Assembly (NCBI GenBank): GCA_016195765.1
Contig: JACPYZ010000001.1
Coordinates: 1 to 13,632 of the forward strand
Reading direction: 5' to 3'
Source: Candidatus Curtissbacteria bacterium
GTDB taxonomy: Bacteria; Patescibacteriota; Microgenomatia; Curtissbacterales; GWA2-41-24
Length of the DNA stretch: 13,632 nt
The position numbers were made by a program, and so were the translations under genes. Below the pieces are notes generated by a model. The model did not search any database and was not told the DNA's origin. It saw nothing but the letters and a program-made list of their open reading frames with translations. Positions 12,241 to 13,632 of the stretch are shown here, in pieces; position 1 is the stretch's first letter, and each line of letters opens with the position of its first letter.

Positions 12241-13614
12241 ATGAAAGCTGATATCAAATTACCGAGTCATGTTGAGGCAATTTGTAAAAATTTAACGACA
12301 GCCGGTTTTGAAGTTGCCGTGGTTGGTGGTGCAGTTCGTGATTTATTAAGAGGTGAAACAGTAACCGACTGGGATCTGACTACTTCCGCAACACCTGCAG
12401 AAATCCAAAAGGTTTTCAAAAATTCCTTCTACAATAACAGTTTCGGAACCGTCGGAATAAAAACGGGGGAAAATATTGTAGAAGTAACTACTTACAGAAC
12501 CGACAAAAGCTATAGCGATAATAGGCACCCAGATGAGGTTGTTTGGGGCAAAAGCTTGGAAGAAGATTTAAAGCGGCGCGATTTTACAGTTAATGCTATG
12601 GCGCTTGCGTATCAGGTATCAGGTACCCGGTATCAAGTCGAGTTAGTAGATCCGCTAGGTGGACAAGAAGATCTAAAGAATAAGCAGATTCGAACTGTTG
12701 GTAATCCTGACCAAAGGTTTGGGGAGGATGCGCTGCGACTAATAAGAGCAATTCGTTTTGCGACAACTTTAAGTTTTGATTTGGAAGATGAAACAAAAAA
12801 GTCACTTGCCAAAAACTGTAAGTTAATTAGAAAAATATCTGGTGAGCGCGTTCGCGAAGAATTGTTTAAAATTGTGAATTCCAAAGAACCTGATCGTGGT
12901 TTTTTGATCGCCCACGAAACTGGAATCCTTGCCGAAATTTTACCGGAGCTTGATGTTTGTTTTGAAGTCCCCCAAAAAAGCCCTAAACGGCACCATATTT
13001 ATGATGTCGGTATGCATTGCGTAATGAGTTTAAAATATTGTCCTTCTGGGGACACAATCACAAGACTGGCCACACTTTTACATGATATAGGAAAAGCAAA
13101 AGTTGCCAAAACGATCGATGGCGTTCGCACCTTTTATAACCATGAGGTAGTAGGTGGAAGACAAGTTAAAAATATTGCCGACCGACTTCACCTAAGCCAC
13201 GAGCAAAAGGAGAAGTTGTACCGGCTTGTGCGGTGGCATCAGTTTAGCGTTTCTGAGGATCAAACAGACAGCGCAATACGTCGCTTCATCAAGCATGTTG
13301 GTCTTGAGTGTGTTGAGGATATGATGGATCTACGTGTAGGCGATCGATTGGGCGGGGGCTTGCAACAGCCAGAAAGTTGGCGCTTAAAACTTTTTAGACA
13401 AAGAATAAAAGAGGTTCTTAAAAAACCATTTACAGTTGCCGATCTTAAAGTAAACGGGAATGACGTTATGAAAATTTTAGAAATAAAACCAGGACCAAAA
13501 ATTGGTGACGTGCTGAACAAACTTTTTGAAGAAGTGACAGGCGACAGTAAACTAAACAATAGAGAGCATTTAATCGCCCAACTAGAAAAGCTTAAAGATC
13601 AAGTTACTTCTTAA
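12241..13614 (+). CDS. cca: CCA tRNA nucleotidyltransferase with HD domain
   Basis: This class II nucleotidyltransferase adds or repairs the 3' CCA end of tRNAs. Its head domain shows VVGGAVRDLLRG (about 27-38) with the metal-binding pair D43 and D45 in DWDLTTSA, then RRDFTVNAMA (112-121). The nucleotide-selecting part includes EDALRLIRAIRFA (162-174). The C-terminal half carries an HD hydrolase-like domain with HHIYDVGMH (251-259), LLHDIGKAK (279-287) and YNHEVVGG. Such HD domains are seen in bacterial CCA enzymes with phosphatase or phosphodiesterase activity. At 457 residues it is a normal length. About ten extra residues (YQVSGTRYQV, 124-133) follow the RRDFTVNAMA motif and are encoded by a heptanucleotide repeat. 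The start is supported by TATAAT six bases upstream. Confidence 0.96.
   Translation: MKADIKLPSHVEAICKNLTTAGFEVAVVGGAVRDLLRGETVTDWDLTTSATPAEIQKVFKNSFYNNSFGTVGIKTGENIVEVTTYRTDKSYSDNRHPDEVVWGKSLEEDLKRRDFTVNAMALAYQVSGTRYQVELVDPLGGQEDLKNKQIRTVGNPDQRFGEDALRLIRAIRFATTLSFDLEDETKKSLAKNCKLIRKISGERVREELFKIVNSKEPDRGFLIAHETGILAEILPELDVCFEVPQKSPKRHHIYDVGMHCVMSLKYCPSGDTITRLATLLHDIGKAKVAKTIDGVRTFYNHEVVGGRQVKNIADRLHLSHEQKEKLYRLVRWHQFSVSEDQTDSAIRRFIKHVGLECVEDMMDLRVGDRLGGGLQQPESWRLKLFRQRIKEVLKKPFTVADLKVNGNDVMKILEIKPGPKIGDVLNKLFEEVTGDSKLNNREHLIAQLEKLKDQVTS
12610..12637 (+). repeat. Four-unit heptanucleotide tandem repeat inside cca
   Basis: Two exact TATCAGG units (12610-12616, 12617-12623) are followed by two degenerate units (TACCCGG and TATCAAG). 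They encode an insertion just after the conserved RRDFTVNAMA motif of the CCA enzyme. Seven-base units of this type probably expanded by slippage or spread as a small mobile repeat. Confidence 0.6.
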
Positions 13615-13632
13615 GCTTTTTGCTTGCATTGT

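Noticed and set aside
13260..13559. 99-codon minus-strand ORF within cca
   Set aside because: Fully antisense to a well-conserved enzyme, Ser/Phe/Pro-rich, with no start signals.
13611..13632. Possible end of a convergent minus-strand gene sharing TTAA with cca
   Set aside because: A minus-strand frame does stop at 13611-13613, but only six codons are inside the window, too few to support a gene.
1..13632. CRISPR array, insertion sequence, rRNA or tRNA gene
   Set aside because: I saw no regularly spaced repeats, transposase motifs with terminal repeats, or conserved rRNA/tRNA sequence anywhere in the window.
1..13632. Alternative genetic code with TGA as Gly
   Set aside because: aspS, recJ and both small ORFs end at TGA in the expected place, and no gene requires reading through TGA.

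Overview
The window looks like chromosomal DNA of a streamlined bacterium, most likely a member of the Candidate Phyla Radiation (Patescibacteria), perhaps the Microgenomates side. This placement is inference. It rests on AT-rich, tightly packed genes with overlapping ends, an archaeal-type AspRS without the bacterial GAD domain, shortened tRNA synthetases, a PUR-domain (DUF3276-like) protein, and unrecognised single-span membrane and ACT proteins of a kind I associate with that group. TGA is used as a normal stop, so the Gracilibacteria/Absconditabacteria code does not apply.

Layout. 1-51: a possible end of an upstream gene. 89-976 (-): unrecognised 295-residue protein. 1100-1336 (+): small PUR-domain protein, separated by a two-way terminator from a 22-codon acidic ORF (1443-1511, -). 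1612-2079 (+): greA, whose stop overlaps the stop of an N-terminally short MFS transporter (2076-3119, -). The MFS gene lies behind cysS (3157-4314, -) and gltX (4369-5691, -). gltX diverges across only 14 bp from a single-span membrane protein (5706-6740, +). 6730-7632 and 7629-8957 (-): dacA overlapping aspS by four bases. 9019-9433 (+): a structured leader with a Leu-rich leader ORF, then an 85-residue protein. 9502-10155 (-): ACT-domain protein. 10240-10588 (+): a second leader and an 87-residue protein. 10579-12180 (-): recJ. 12241-13614 (+): CCA-adding enzyme with an HD domain.

Two modes of translation initiation are visible. Most housekeeping and long genes have a -10 box ending exactly six or seven bases before the start codon (genes at 976-, 1612+, 5691-, 5706+, 8957-, 10155-, 12241+). 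Their mRNAs are probably leaderless. The four small ORFs (1100+, 1511-, 9176+, 10325+) instead have a 5' leader and a very strong Shine-Dalgarno sequence.

The most striking element is at 8983-9175. A TTGACA-N17-TAACAT promoter drives a 26-codon, apparently leaderless ORF with eight Leu codons. Its RNA contains three mutually exclusive pairings ending in an intrinsic terminator just before the ribosome binding site of the 85-residue protein. This is the architecture of a ribosome-mediated (leucine-type) transcription attenuator, placed in front of an unknown small protein. A second small gene (10325) also has an intrinsic terminator with nearly the same stem inside its leader. The rest of the window is core metabolism: transcription elongation, aminoacylation, tRNA maturation, DNA repair and peptidoglycan trimming.
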